This document shows positions 8,182 through 18,000 of a stretch of 64,000 nt of DNA, one piece after another. This DNA comes from Anaerolineaceae bacterium (GTDB taxonomy: Bacteria; Chloroflexota; Anaerolineae; Aggregatilineales; Phototrophicaceae). Position 1 is the first letter of the stretch. Each line of letters begins with the position of its first letter. The position numbers and the translations under genes were made by a program. The stretch spans positions 992,001 through 1,056,000 of the forward strand of contig JACKCF010000001.1 of assembly GCA_020634165.1 (NCBI GenBank). The letters are read 5' to 3'. The notes under the pieces are model-generated. The model did not search any database and was not told the origin of the DNA. It was given only the letters and a program-made list of their open reading frames with translations.

Positions 8182-10167
8182 ATGCACGTAGGCGTTGACA
8201 TAGGTGGGACTTTCACCGATCTGGTGTTGTCCCAGGACGGCCAGCTCATCGTCCATAAACTCCTGAGCACTCCCCATAATCCTGCCGAGGCCATGCTCGC
8301 TGGTCTGGCGTCCCTGACTTCAAACAAACTTAACCAACTGACACAGGTCGCGCATGGTTCGACGGTGGCGACAAATGCCATTCTGGAGCGTAAAGGGGCG
8401 CGTGTTGCTCTGATTACCTCCCAGGGTTTCAAAGATGTGCTCGCCATCGGTCGCCAGAACCGCCCTGAACTTTATGCATTACAACCCAAATTGCCGCCGC
8501 CGCTGATTCCTGCTGACGATTGTTTTGATGTACCGGAACGCCTCGATCATCAGGGTGAGGTGCTGGTGCCACTGGATATGAAGGCGCTCGACAAAGTCCT
8601 CGACCAGATTGCTAAACGGAAGGTCGACGCGGTAGCCGTATGCTTCCTGTACAGCTATCTCAATCCTGAGCATGAGCAAACGGTGCGTCAGCGCATCATC
8701 GAGCGCGGCATGTTAGCCGACTGGCAGGTGGCGCTTTCGTCGGATGTGCTGCCTGAATTCCGTGAATACGAACGTACTTCAACCGTTGCCCTGGAGGCTT
8801 ATGTTCGTCCGCTTATGGTACGCTATGTCGATGACCTCGTAGCCCGCCTGTCCAAATCGACCACACTCCATGTTATGAAAAGCGATGGCGGTGTGATGTC
8901 GGCGGCGCAGGTTCGGCAGGGAGCTGTCAATACCGCTCTCAGCGGTCCGGCGGCGGGTGTATTAGGGGCCTTCCATCTGGCCAAGCTATCCGGCTATGAC
9001 CAGATCATCACCCTCGATATGGGCGGAACCTCGACCGATGTGGCCCTCTGCCCTGGGAAATTGCCCTTATCGCCAGAACGCACCATTGATGACTTGCCGT
9101 TGCGCGTGCGCGTTCTCGATATTGAAACCATCGGCGCCGGTGGTGGCAGCATCGCTCGTGTCGATGCTGGTGGGGCATTGCGCGTTGGCCCGGAAAGCGC
9201 TGGTGCCGATCCAGGCCCCATTGTCTACGGGCGCGGTGGTAAACAGGTCACGGTTAGCGATGCCAATGCGTTGCTCGGTCGCCTGGATAATGACCACTTC
9301 CTGGGCGGGCATATGTCCCTCGATCTGGATGCGGCCCTGGGGGCCTTGTCTGAATTGGCCAGCCAGCTTGGCATGGGCATTGGCGATGCCGCTCAGGGTG
9401 TCATCGACGTAGCCAACGTCAATATCGACCGTGCTGTGCGCCGCGTGTCGGTCGCTCGTGGTTACGATCCGCGCCAGTTTACGCTCGTTGCTTTCGGCGG
9501 GGCCGGGCCGCTCCATGCCTGCGAAGTCGCTGATCGTTTGCAAATGCCGCGTGTCCTGATTCCGCGTTATCCGGGTGTTTTGTGCGCTCTTGGATTGTTA
9601 GTCGCGGATGTGGTCGTCGATCTTAGCCGACCTGTACTGGCGAAAGCCTCACGCACGCTCATTGCTCGCTTACGTGCCCTGCAAGCGGAAATGCTGGCAG
9701 AGGGTCGTGAAATGCTCTTAGAGCAGGGCGTCCGCGAAGAAGCGATTCAGTTCGTCATGCAGTTGGATATGCGCTACCAGGGCCAGGCCCACGAACTGAC
9801 GGTTCCCTTTGGCAAGCAGGTCGTTCAGGCTTTCCATCAGGCCCATGAACAAGCCTATGGCCATGCCCTGCATGATCGTCCGGTCGAGATCGTCAACCTG
9901 CGCTTGCAGCTTGTTGGCGTGACCATCCAGCCGGAATTTAATCCGAAGCCAATCGGGGATTCTTCACCAGAAGCGGCCTATATTGGCAGCAAATCGGCGC
10001 CATCCGGCCATGCCGATCTGGCCATGTACCAGCGCGAAAAACTGCATCCTGGCGCCCAGATCAAAGGTCCGGCGCTGATTTTCCAGTTAGATAGTACAAC
10101 CTATGTAGCTGAGGGCTGGCGCGCGACTGTTGATGCCTACGAAGCCATCACGCTGGAACGCGGCTAA
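8182..10167 (+). CDS. Hydantoinase/oxoprolinase family protein, A subunit
   Basis: A 661-residue protein with the Hydant_A_N domain at the N-terminus (MHVGVDIGGTFTDLVL, an actin-type ATP-binding GGTFTD motif; AHGSTVATNAILERKG) and the Hydantoinase_A domain after residue ~200 (SDGGVMSAAQVRQGAVNTALSGPAAGVLGA; DMGGTSTDVAL; GAGGGSIARVD; FGGAGPLHA). The family couples ATP hydrolysis to opening of cyclic amides such as N-methylhydantoin or 5-oxoproline; the substrate cannot be deduced. The partner B subunit is at 10894-12444, same strand, separated by an opposite-strand DUF456 gene. TATAAT at 8109-8114 (context TGATACGCTATAAT) is a possible -10 element. Confidence 0.92.
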   Translation: MHVGVDIGGTFTDLVLSQDGQLIVHKLLSTPHNPAEAMLAGLASLTSNKLNQLTQVAHGSTVATNAILERKGARVALITSQGFKDVLAIGRQNRPELYALQPKLPPPLIPADDCFDVPERLDHQGEVLVPLDMKALDKVLDQIAKRKVDAVAVCFLYSYLNPEHEQTVRQRIIERGMLADWQVALSSDVLPEFREYERTSTVALEAYVRPLMVRYVDDLVARLSKSTTLHVMKSDGGVMSAAQVRQGAVNTALSGPAAGVLGAFHLAKLSGYDQIITLDMGGTSTDVALCPGKLPLSPERTIDDLPLRVRVLDIETIGAGGGSIARVDAGGALRVGPESAGADPGPIVYGRGGKQVTVSDANALLGRLDNDHFLGGHMSLDLDAALGALSELASQLGMGIGDAAQGVIDVANVNIDRAVRRVSVARGYDPRQFTLVAFGGAGPLHACEVADRLQMPRVLIPRYPGVLCALGLLVADVVVDLSRPVLAKASRTLIARLRALQAEMLAEGREMLLEQGVREEAIQFVMQLDMRYQGQAHELTVPFGKQVVQAFHQAHEQAYGHALHDRPVEIVNLRLQLVGVTIQPEFNPKPIGDSSPEAAYIGSKSAPSGHADLAMYQREKLHPGAQIKGPALIFQLDSTTYVAEGWRATVDAYEAITLERG

Positions 10168-10195
10168 TCTGGTCGTATGTAGACATCTTTCGTAG

Positions 10196-10215
10196 GGACG
10201 CAGCATGCTGCGTCC
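10196..10215. repeat. Dispersed palindromic intergenic repeat, copy 2
   Basis: GGACGCAGCATGCTGCGTCC is a perfect 20-nt palindrome, preceded by CGTAG as in the other copies at 5864 and 57098. It lies about 28 bases after the hydantoinase A stop. Confidence 0.75.
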
Positions 10216-10250
10216 GATGGCTCCTAAGAGGATAGAGTAAACACGCTACC

Positions 10251-10769
10251 TTAACTATTCCACATGCTGATGACACTGACGAGCGTCGTCAGGAAGATGC
10301 CAATCGCGAACACAAATTCCAGGATCATGCCGTAGATAACCGTCTTGAGGGCCTTGCCGCCACTGCGGAGCGCGTCCCGCATTTCGCCGATGCGGCTGTA
10401 TTCCACAAGGATGACCGCAATAAGTCCGCCCAGCAGTGTGCCGATAAACGGAATCGGGATCAGAGCAGTGCCAATCGCCATGCCGACAAAAAAGGCGATC
10501 ATACCCATGCAGGACATGCCTTCACCGCGCATACCAAATATAGGCAGCCAGAATTGGGATGTTGAACCCAGAACCATCAGTGCCGTAACCACAATCGCGC
10601 CAACGGGCGTCAGCCGTGTGAACCCCGATAGGGCACCTAGGATCATCGCCAGCGCCCACTCCAGGGCCGCGACCGGCACAGCCGGAATCATAATCAGCAG
10701 CAGTGCGCCGCCCATCAAAACCAGCGTAATCACGCTGATGACTGGCAATGTCAGGCTCGACAGGTCCAT
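10251..10769 (-). CDS. DUF456-like integral membrane protein
   Basis: A 172-residue polytopic protein with about five hydrophobic helices: 'VISVITLVLMGGALLLIMIPAVPVAALEWALAMI' at the start, 'FVGMAIGTALIPIPFIGTLLGGLIAVILVEY' in the middle, and a C-terminal helix pair. The Pro-containing first hairpin, the G.G..IP.P..G...G segment and the amphipathic 'RDALRSGGKALKTVI' before the last helix match the DUF456 layout. Function unknown. GGAG lies upstream of the ATG. It sits head-in between the two hydantoinase subunit genes on the opposite strand. Confidence 0.75.
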   Translation of the reverse strand: MDLSSLTLPVISVITLVLMGGALLLIMIPAVPVAALEWALAMILGALSGFTRLTPVGAIVVTALMVLGSTSQFWLPIFGMRGEGMSCMGMIAFFVGMAIGTALIPIPFIGTLLGGLIAVILVEYSRIGEMRDALRSGGKALKTVIYGMILEFVFAIGIFLTTLVSVISMWNS

Positions 10770-10893
10770 ATTCGCTCCGTTGAGTTACGCTATGCTATCA
10801 TATACGCTTAGTTGCCCGTTGAGGTGCATCTGCTGTTCGGTTCTTACAAGGCTCTATCGAAAACGCAGATAGAACTGCCAATCAGGATTGCCC

Positions 10894-12444
10894 ATGCCCG
10901 TTGATGCCATCAGCCTGGAAGTATTTCGCAATTTATTCGCCAGCGTCGCGGAAGAAATGGGCGTGACGCTTCAGCGCGCCAGCTTTAGCCCCAATATCCG
11001 TGAACGCCTGGATTTTAGCTGTGCCGTATTTGATAAAAATGCGCGCATGGTCGCCCAGGCGGCGCATATTCCCGTACATCTGGGCAGCATGCCCGCCAGT
11101 GTCGAATTTGCGATTCGCAGCTTTGAACAACTCAACCAGGGTGATCTGATCGTGCTCAACGATCCTTATCGTGGCGGCACCCATCTGCCCGATATTACGA
11201 TGGTCTCGCCTGTATTTGATGCTGATGGCATTGCCTTTTATGTCGCCAGTCGCGCCCATCACGCGGATGTCGGCGGCATGTCACCAGGGTCACTGCCCCT
11301 CAGTACGGAGCTTTATCAGGAAGGGTTGATTATCCCGCCTGTACTGCTGCGCCTTAGTGGTTGGATCAACGATGGCGTTTTCCAGATGATCGTTGCCAAC
11401 ACGCGCAATCCCCAGGAGCGAACAGGCGACATCGAAGCGCAAATGGCCGCGCATCGTGTCGGCGAACAGCGTATGCGTGATCTGCTGGTCGATCACAGCC
11501 CGCCCATCGTTCATGAACACGCCCAGGCACTGATGGCGTACTCCCAGAAGCTGACTGAGGACATCATTGCTCATATTCCGGATGGCACCTACACCTTTTC
11601 CGATGCCCTCGAAGGCGACGGCCAATCTGAGTTTGACATACCTATCCAGGCCACCATTACAGTAGATGGCAGCGCTATGACCGTCGATTTTTCCGGTAGT
11701 GCCTCACAGGTACTTGGTAATGTCAACGCGGTGGAAGCCATCGTTCGCAGTGCCACCTGGTACTGTGTCCGCCTGCTCGCTGACGATGACATCCCCGTAA
11801 ATCACGGCTGTTTTGCTCCCGTAACCGTGACGACGCCAGTCGGTAGTGTTGTGAATCCCTACTTTCCGGCGGCGGTCAGCGTTGGCAACACGGAAACCAG
11901 CCAGCGCGTGGTCGATGTCGTCCTGGGAGCATTGGCCCTGGCCCTGCCGGATCGTATTCCAGCGGCCAGCCAGGGCAGCATGAACAATGTCACCATCGGC
12001 GGATGGTACAAAGGCCGCCAGTTTGTCTACTACGAAACCATCGGCGGTGGACACGGCGGCGGACCTGCCAGCGACGGCCTGAGTGGTCGCCAGAGCCATA
12101 TGACCAACACCATGAACACACCCGTCGAATCTTTGGAGATGGCCTATCCATTGCGGGTATGGCGTTACGGCCTACGGAAAGATTCCGGTGGGGCAGGTCG
12201 GCACCCTGGCGGTGAAGGCATCATCCGCGAATACGAATTTCTCTCAGAAGCGACTGTTACGCTTAATACAGAGCGCCGTGTCAAAGCGCCATATGGCCTC
12301 GCGGATGGTGAATCCGGCAAAGTAGGCATCAACACCCTGGTGCGCAATGGCCGTAAAGAGAAACTCTCCGGCAAGCACACCACCCACGTCCAACCTGGGG
12401 ACCGCCTGATTATTGAAACCCCAGGTGGCGGCGGATGGGGCTAG
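10894..12444 (+). CDS. Hydantoinase/oxoprolinase family protein, B subunit
   Basis: A 516-residue protein typical of Hydantoinase_B/HyuB. The N-terminus reads 'AISLEVFRNLFASVAEEMGVTLQRASFSPNIRERLDFSCAVFD', followed by 'AAHIPVHLGSMP', 'NDPYRGGTHLPDITMVSPVF' and 'RAHHADVGGMSPGS'; towards the C-terminus come 'HGGGPASDGLSG' and the terminal 'TPGGGGWG'. It acts with the ATP-binding A subunit at 8182. ATG 10894 has AGGA at 10884-10887; the TTG at 10888 would leave no ribosome-site spacing. The 0.7-kb separation from hyuA by an opposite-strand gene is unusual, because these subunits are normally adjacent or fused. Confidence 0.92.
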   Translation: MPVDAISLEVFRNLFASVAEEMGVTLQRASFSPNIRERLDFSCAVFDKNARMVAQAAHIPVHLGSMPASVEFAIRSFEQLNQGDLIVLNDPYRGGTHLPDITMVSPVFDADGIAFYVASRAHHADVGGMSPGSLPLSTELYQEGLIIPPVLLRLSGWINDGVFQMIVANTRNPQERTGDIEAQMAAHRVGEQRMRDLLVDHSPPIVHEHAQALMAYSQKLTEDIIAHIPDGTYTFSDALEGDGQSEFDIPIQATITVDGSAMTVDFSGSASQVLGNVNAVEAIVRSATWYCVRLLADDDIPVNHGCFAPVTVTTPVGSVVNPYFPAAVSVGNTETSQRVVDVVLGALALALPDRIPAASQGSMNNVTIGGWYKGRQFVYYETIGGGHGGGPASDGLSGRQSHMTNTMNTPVESLEMAYPLRVWRYGLRKDSGGAGRHPGGEGIIREYEFLSEATVTLNTERRVKAPYGLADGESGKVGINTLVRNGRKEKLSGKHTTHVQPGDRLIIETPGGGGWG

Positions 12445-12575
12445 TCTGGCTAGCCTTACAGCGTTTTTATGGCACCTTTACGACTTTTTACAGATCTTTA
12501 CTCTATATAGCGGGAACCCACTCCTACAATGAAGACGTCATGGGGATGTCGACATATTATCTGAGGAGTGGATTC

Positions 12576-13592
12576 ATGGCGAGCAACAAAGCCGTAAGCG
12601 CAGCACGTAAATCGAGTATTGTCTGGCTTCTATTGGCTGGCCTCGTCCTAATCGGGGGACTGGCACTCACCATTCTTTACATTGGCCCCAAATATATTGG
12701 CATGTTAGGCGCACCCAAAGTGTTGTCATCCAGTGATGTTACGGATGCTCAGGGATTGCCGATTTACAATGTACAGGTGGCAGGCGAAGAAATCATCGAT
12801 GACCTTTACTATTACGAATACACAGTGAATGGCATCCGCACCAGCATGGAATATTTTGGCGCATTGTGGCTTGGCAAGCGCTTTTTGCTTGTGCGCCAAT
12901 TTGGGGAAATTGATACCAGCGTCCTGACATATACCGGAACGCTGCGCGAACTGGAAAGCGACGAACGCAGTGAAGTCTATGCCGGACTTCTGGCAGAAGT
13001 TCCTGCCGATCAACAAGAACTTCTCCTTCCCATCATTCTTGATGCGACCGATAGCCCCACGAAATTTGAAAATCTCGCGCTGGCTGCCTTGGCATTAGGC
13101 ACGGTGGGCTTTGGCCTGTACGGCGTTTATCGGGGCATAACCCACCTCGCCAACCCCAACAAACATCCGTTCTTGAAATCCCTGGCGCGCCTGGGCGATG
13201 TCGACGATGTTGTTGATCGTATCGAAAAAGAGCGCGTCCTGGGTGAGGAAAAAATCGGTCGCCTGACCTTGACGCGAAGTTGGGTCATTGACGAGAAGGG
13301 CAACAACTTCCGCGCCATGCGCGCCGAGGACATCATCTGGATTTACAAGCATGCCCAGCGGTCACGCTATGGCACCAATTACAGCGTGCGCATTTATGAT
13401 GGTCACGGCGAAAAACTGTTCGTCGGTGCCAAGAATCAGGACCAGGCTGACGAAATGGGCATGGCCATCGCCAAGAAAGCCCCCTGGGCATTGCTCGGCT
13501 TCGATAAAGCCATTGAAGATGCCTACAATAAGAATCGCGGTGAACTCATCGCCGCTGTGGAAAAACGTAAACGCCAACCGGCACAGTCATAA
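12576..13592 (+). CDS. Two-TM membrane protein with cytosolic C-terminal domain (DUF6709-like?)
   Basis: A 338-residue protein. ATG 12576 follows GAGGAG (12563-12568) by seven bases; longer in-frame starts from 12435 lack a ribosome site and overlap hyuB. A first membrane helix (SIVWLLLAGLVLIGGLALTILYIG) is followed by an extracytosolic domain, then a second helix (LALAALALGTVGFGLYGVYRGI) and a cytosolic domain with HPFLKSLARLGDVDDVVDRIEKE, LTRSWVID and 'AEDIIWIYKHAQRSRYGTNYSVRIYDGHG', which looks like a PH/bPH-type beta fold. The 'HP...L...GD...V...IE.E' phrase recalls DUF6709-type proteins; this is a tentative match. Function unknown. Confidence 0.7.
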   Translation: MASNKAVSAARKSSIVWLLLAGLVLIGGLALTILYIGPKYIGMLGAPKVLSSSDVTDAQGLPIYNVQVAGEEIIDDLYYYEYTVNGIRTSMEYFGALWLGKRFLLVRQFGEIDTSVLTYTGTLRELESDERSEVYAGLLAEVPADQQELLLPIILDATDSPTKFENLALAALALGTVGFGLYGVYRGITHLANPNKHPFLKSLARLGDVDDVVDRIEKERVLGEEKIGRLTLTRSWVIDEKGNNFRAMRAEDIIWIYKHAQRSRYGTNYSVRIYDGHGEKLFVGAKNQDQADEMGMAIAKKAPWALLGFDKAIEDAYNKNRGELIAAVEKRKRQPAQS

Positions 13593-13602
13593 CCAACTCA
13601 TC

Positions 13603-13638
13603 AAAAAAGGACTTTCTACATGTGGAAGGTCCTTTTTA
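13603..13638 (+). terminator. Rho-independent terminator after the two-TM protein gene
   Basis: AAAAAGGAC..TTTC pairs with GAA.GGTCCTTTTT around the loop TACATGTG; one mismatch in the stem, then a T-run and TATA. It lies 11 bases after the stop codon. Confidence 0.65.
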
Positions 13639-13695
13639 TATCTTTGGGTACATACAATAAATATGAATGGCCATGCTGATGTTGGTGAATGGTCT

Positions 13696-14079
13696 TTATG
13701 CTGCTTGGAGCTGTTGCTCGATGTAATGAATAGCGGCATCAAAGGATGTGACAAGCCGCAATTCATAACTTAGATGGACTAACTTGGCTACCATATTGAT
13801 GAAAACTGTCGCAAGTTGGTGCTGCTTATGCACGATAATAACTCCCTGACGATTCTTAGGGGCAGTTGAGCTTTCGCTACGGAACCGAGAGAGTAGATTG
13901 GCCGGCATTTTCTTTGCATTTGTAAAATCAAGTATGACGAAATAAGGCTGCGCCTGTTCCGAAACCATTTTGTTGGCCAATTGCCTTGCTGAATAGAATT
14001 CATCCCATGTCCAGTTGCCAACAATAGAGATGATCAGGATTGTTTTAGTTTCATCTTTCCAAGCCGAATTTACCGCCAT
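13696..14079 (-). CDS. STAS/SpoIIAA-like small protein
   Basis: A 127-residue soluble protein with 'ILIISIVGNWTWDEFYSARQLANKMV', 'PYFVILDFTNAKKMPANLLSRF', 'GVIIVHKQHQLATVFINMVAKL' and a closing 'LVTSFDAAIHYIEQQL'. This strand-helix alternation, with a core strand ending in D then a helix, and the 'sfdeAi.yi..ql' end, is typical of STAS/SpoIIAA-like domains used as partner-binding modules in signalling. Adjacent on the same strand is a second such protein (14160-14594). The gene is AT-richer than the metabolic genes around it. Specific partner unknown. Confidence 0.65.
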   Translation of the reverse strand: MAVNSAWKDETKTILIISIVGNWTWDEFYSARQLANKMVSEQAQPYFVILDFTNAKKMPANLLSRFRSESSTAPKNRQGVIIVHKQHQLATVFINMVAKLVHLSYELRLVTSFDAAIHYIEQQLQAA

Positions 14080-14159
14080 CTTAGAGCGCCCTTAAACTAT
14101 AAATGCCAACGATATAGATTAACCTTATGAGATGATTTTATGTGGCTCAGGTGAAATCG

Positions 14160-14594
14160 TTATTTTAGTGTGAGGACCTCGTTCCAATCGATATCAACTG
14201 TGATGTCTGGCTGGAGCGACTCCAGGTAAGCGATGGCTTTTTCTGGCGACATGAACATGCCGTCGCGTGTGTTGATATCCCTGGCGAGCCGCTTCACTGT
14301 GTCAACGAAGATTTTTGTCATGGGGTTTTCGCTGAATGCGGCCCCACCACCCCAGTTCTTGTGTTTGGTCAATTCGGCCAAGCCCTGCAATGACCGCACA
14401 TCCGTAATGCGCCCCTTGCGCAGGTCAGAAAGAAAAAATATTGGCTCCGTGACGCTATGGAGAATCTCGTGAAGCTCACGGATGAAAGCTGTGGTGATAT
14501 TGGGGTCGGTTGGCGATTTTTCCCATCGGATGAAGATCACCTGATCTGTCAACCAATCAATCGCATAGTCGGAAGATGTGTTTTTTTGCTCCAT
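14160..14594 (-). CDS. STAS/SpoIIAA-like small protein
   Basis: A 144-residue protein from ATG 14594 (MEQKNTSSDYAIDWL). Signs of the fold: 'VIFIRWEKSPTDPNITTAFIRELHEIL', 'PIFFLSDLRKGRITDVRSLQGLAEL', and a C-terminal 'FMSPEKAIAYLESLQPDI' like the sfeeAl..L ending of SpoIIAA-like proteins. In-frame starts up to 14657 exist but run through a 14-nt tandem duplication, so the shorter form is favoured; no strong ribosome site marks either. It stands 80 bases upstream of the related 13696-14079 gene, suggesting a two-gene unit. Confidence 0.6.
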   Translation of the reverse strand: MEQKNTSSDYAIDWLTDQVIFIRWEKSPTDPNITTAFIRELHEILHSVTEPIFFLSDLRKGRITDVRSLQGLAELTKHKNWGGGAAFSENPMTKIFVDTVKRLARDINTRDGMFMSPEKAIAYLESLQPDITVDIDWNEVLTLK

Positions 14595-15009
14595 AGTGCG
14601 TATTTCACCGCATTCATTGTGTGCATTATTCATATGATGGCATACGTCTGATGGCATACGTCCATTTCTTCACACATTGTACAATTGTTTTTCCAGTAAT
14701 GTCAGAAGATTGGATGCGTAGTAGTACGGACTTCCGATCTGGAAGACATAAGCGCCTGAATGAATTCGTATACATAAGTCTGTTGACTAATTCGGATGGA
14801 ACTCGCCTCTCGCAATCATGTGATTTTATTGATAATTGTGTGCGTCATGTTGCTGGAGCCTCGGTTATAAACTGCTAACGAACACCACCAATTACGGTTA
14901 TTTACAAGTCTCTACAGGGCGGAGCGTCAAGCCTGTACTATAATCGATCCATAACGAACGCATTCTATCTGATGCGCTTTGCAGCACATCCCTGGGGAAA
15001 TGGGCAATT
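14595..15009. other. 415-bp intergenic region ahead of the membrane Ser/Thr kinase
   Basis: Contains a perfect tandem duplication of TGATGGCATACGTC (14635-14648 and 14649-14662) and a TATAAT box at 14939-14944, 66 bases before the kinase start, without a convincing -35. An 85-codon frame at 14621-14878 has no ribosome site and ordinary composition; it is not called as a gene. Nothing else recognisable was seen. Confidence 0.5.
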
Positions 15010-18000
15010 ATGGAAATTGGCTCAGTAGTAAATGGCCAGTACACCGTTATCGAGCATGTGGGACGCGGCGGTATGGCCGATGTCTGGTCAGCGCGCGACC
15101 AGCGTCTGCGGCGTATGGTGGCTATCAAGACGATTGCACGCAACCTCTCGCCGGATATTGATCCGGTTGCGCTGTTCGAGCGCGAGGCGCGCACCATCGC
15201 CCAGATGGAGCATCCCCACATCCTGCCCGTGTATGACTTCGGTGAGTTTGAGGGCAGCCTCTATATCGTCATGCGCTATATGACGGGTGGCTCGCTTGAA
15301 GATGTGCTTTCCGCAGGCCCGATGGACTATACCGAAGTGCTGCAAATGGGTGGGGCCATCGCCCAGGCCATGGACTATGCCCATAGCAATAATGTCATCC
15401 ATCTTGACCTCAAGCCGCCGAACATTCTGCTGGATAGCCAGCGTATGCCATACCTGGCCGACTTTGGCTTGGCGACCGCCCTGGACCCGGAAGGTCGGGC
15501 GCGCAACCCGGGTTCCGGCACACTGCTGTATATGGCGCCGGAACAGCTCACCTCGGAAACTATCGACCGCCGCGCTGATATCTATAGTTTCAGCATTATG
15601 TTGTTCCATATGCTGACGGGGCAGTTGCCCTTTGATGGCACCGCACCGCTGGCTGTCCGCCAGATTCAGTACCATGACGAAATACCCGACATTGAAGAGT
15701 TCGTTCCAGAGTTGCCGCCACAGATCACGGAGATTCTGCGCGCTGGCACTTTGCAGGACCCGGCTCGTCGCCCGCCTACCTTTATGAACATCATCGACCA
15801 GATGCAGGATATCCTGATCGGGTCTGATGGCGGTGCAATCGAGTTTGAGGGCATCCCTAACGCGGAAAATCTTTTCCAGTTGGAATTGCCCAGTTACGAT
15901 GTCGCTGACAGCGAATTGATGGAAGCCATCGACATCTACAGCCGCGCGCGTCATGCCTGGGCTGGTGGTCAGGGACGCTTCCTCGTTTCGATGACGCATT
16001 ATCTCTTGATGGTGCAGTATTACATGGATGCTGAGTTCCATGACCTGCTCGTTGACCAGAGCGGCCTGGAAATGCTGCTGCGTGGTGCCCTGGAATACGA
16101 TTACGAGGTCGATTTCTGGTGGAACAAAGCTGACGACAAATCGCGTCGTCTGGTCAGCTTGCATACGATTCGCTCTGGTACGACACCAGCGCGCATCCGT
16201 GCCTTCAATCGTCTGGAAACACTCCCCGACGATGAAGTCAACCCGACGATTCCGCGTCTGGTCAGTCAGGCATTGGCTGTTGAGCGCGACCCGCTGGCAC
16301 GGATTGCCGCCCTGCGCCTGTTGACCACGCGCTCACAGTTGGTAAAAAGCAGCCAGAGTTTCCAGATCATGACGCAGTATCGCGGTCGCATGATTACGAC
16401 GATGACGCGCATGGGGCTGCTCATGGCGCCGACATCCGTCTGGCGCGATACGGTCTATACGACGGAAATTGACCAGTTCATTGCTGACCAGGCCATGGAT
16501 ACTGATGAACCCGCTGTCTCTGAATATGCGGCGCGGGCGATTGGCCGGATTCGCTCCCTGGCGGCGGTTCAGTATCTGGCGGAGGCCCAGCGCGAAGGCC
16601 GTGATGGTGCGTTACGCGCACTGGGCTTTGTCCGTGATGAAGCCCCATCATTGCCTGAAGGCGTATCGGCGCAGGCGCGTTTTTATGCCTGGACGACCAA
16701 TACGGTCCGCCGTTTATCCAACCGCCCCCTGGACCTGATCGCACGTTTCCTATTGGTCCTGATTGCCGCCTGGATCGGCATGGGCCAGCAGGTGTACAAC
16801 ACCTTCCTCACTCTGGAATTATTCTCATTGCAGCGCATCACCAATACGCTTGGCTTCGGCATGATGTTCGGTATGCTGGCGGCGCTGGTCGTCTTTTTCA
16901 GTGATGAACTTTCGCGAAGGTTGAGTGGCTTCTGGCCCTGGTGGGCGCGATTGGCCATCTTTGGTTCAGTTGGTTACTTCCTGGCGACGGTTGCCTGGTA
17001 TCTGTACCAGCTTTTGTTCCTGCAATACGAGCCACCCATCACCCTGGCGGCGATTGCTGGTTTTGGCATGGCCTTCGGCTATATCGTTTCGGCGTTGGTC
17101 CGGCTCAAGCCCTGGCAATCCGTTATCCTGGCGACCATTGCCTCCTGGCTCCCGCTCTACGCAGGTTATGCCAGCTACTACGAAAGTGACTGGTTCAATG
17201 TCGCCTGGGGAACGCCAGTCGGTATCGCGCTCGGTCTGGTGGTCGGTGTTTGGATGTACAACTATCGCTACCAGAATGAAGAAAAACCGGATCGTCATCT
17301 GACCACAGTCAGTACGGCTTTCTTCGCGATAGCAGGCGCGGCGATAGCGGTCGGCATCTGGATGATTTACGGCAGCCTGCATGATGGGGCAGTGGCGGCT
17401 GCGGCAGCCGGAACGCTTGGCCCGCTCAGTTGGGAAGGCACGGCGCTGTTAACAATTCTGCCGATGATGCTCTCAATCGTGATTGGCTATGTTTACCCGG
17501 ATCGCCGGACGCTGGCCTTTGGTGGTGTATTCCTGGCGCTCTTTACCTTCTTGTATGCGCAGTACGGCCTCACCACGCTGGCCAATCCGGCTCTGGCCCC
17601 CAGCAGCCCGGATACCATTCTCTACTTTGTGATGGGTGGCTCATTTGGTGACCACACCGGCATGATCTATACCATTTCGCTGCCAATGATGTTCGTCACA
17701 GCCCTGGGCGCCTATTTACCGTTCCTCATGCGCGACTGGTGGAATCTGGTCGGCATACCACGCCAGTTCCATGAGCGCAGCGCTTGGCTTGGTGGCGTCC
17801 TGGCCTACACAATGGCCGCCGGTGTCATCGTCAGCATCTTTGCACTCTTCTCCATACAATATGATGCCATCTGGGCGCTGCTATGGAGTTTCTGGGGCTT
17901 CCTGTCCTTTATAGCCGCCTTGGCCGCGTGGCGCTGGGCACGATGGGGTGCGCGTGCCATGATCGTGCTGGCGGTTGCCGCCCTGATTGGGGGCTTCGTC

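Noticed and set aside
13288..13773. A 161-codon plus-strand frame overlapping the end of the two-TM gene and terminator
   Set aside because: Overlaps the real gene out of frame and runs through the terminator hairpin.
14621..14878. An 85-codon plus-strand frame upstream of the membrane kinase
   Set aside because: No ribosome site, composition like intergenic DNA, and it runs over the tandem duplication and away from the kinase start.
15088..16164. A 358-codon minus-strand frame inside the kinase gene
   Set aside because: Antisense of a clear kinase domain; composition and lack of start signals argue against expression.
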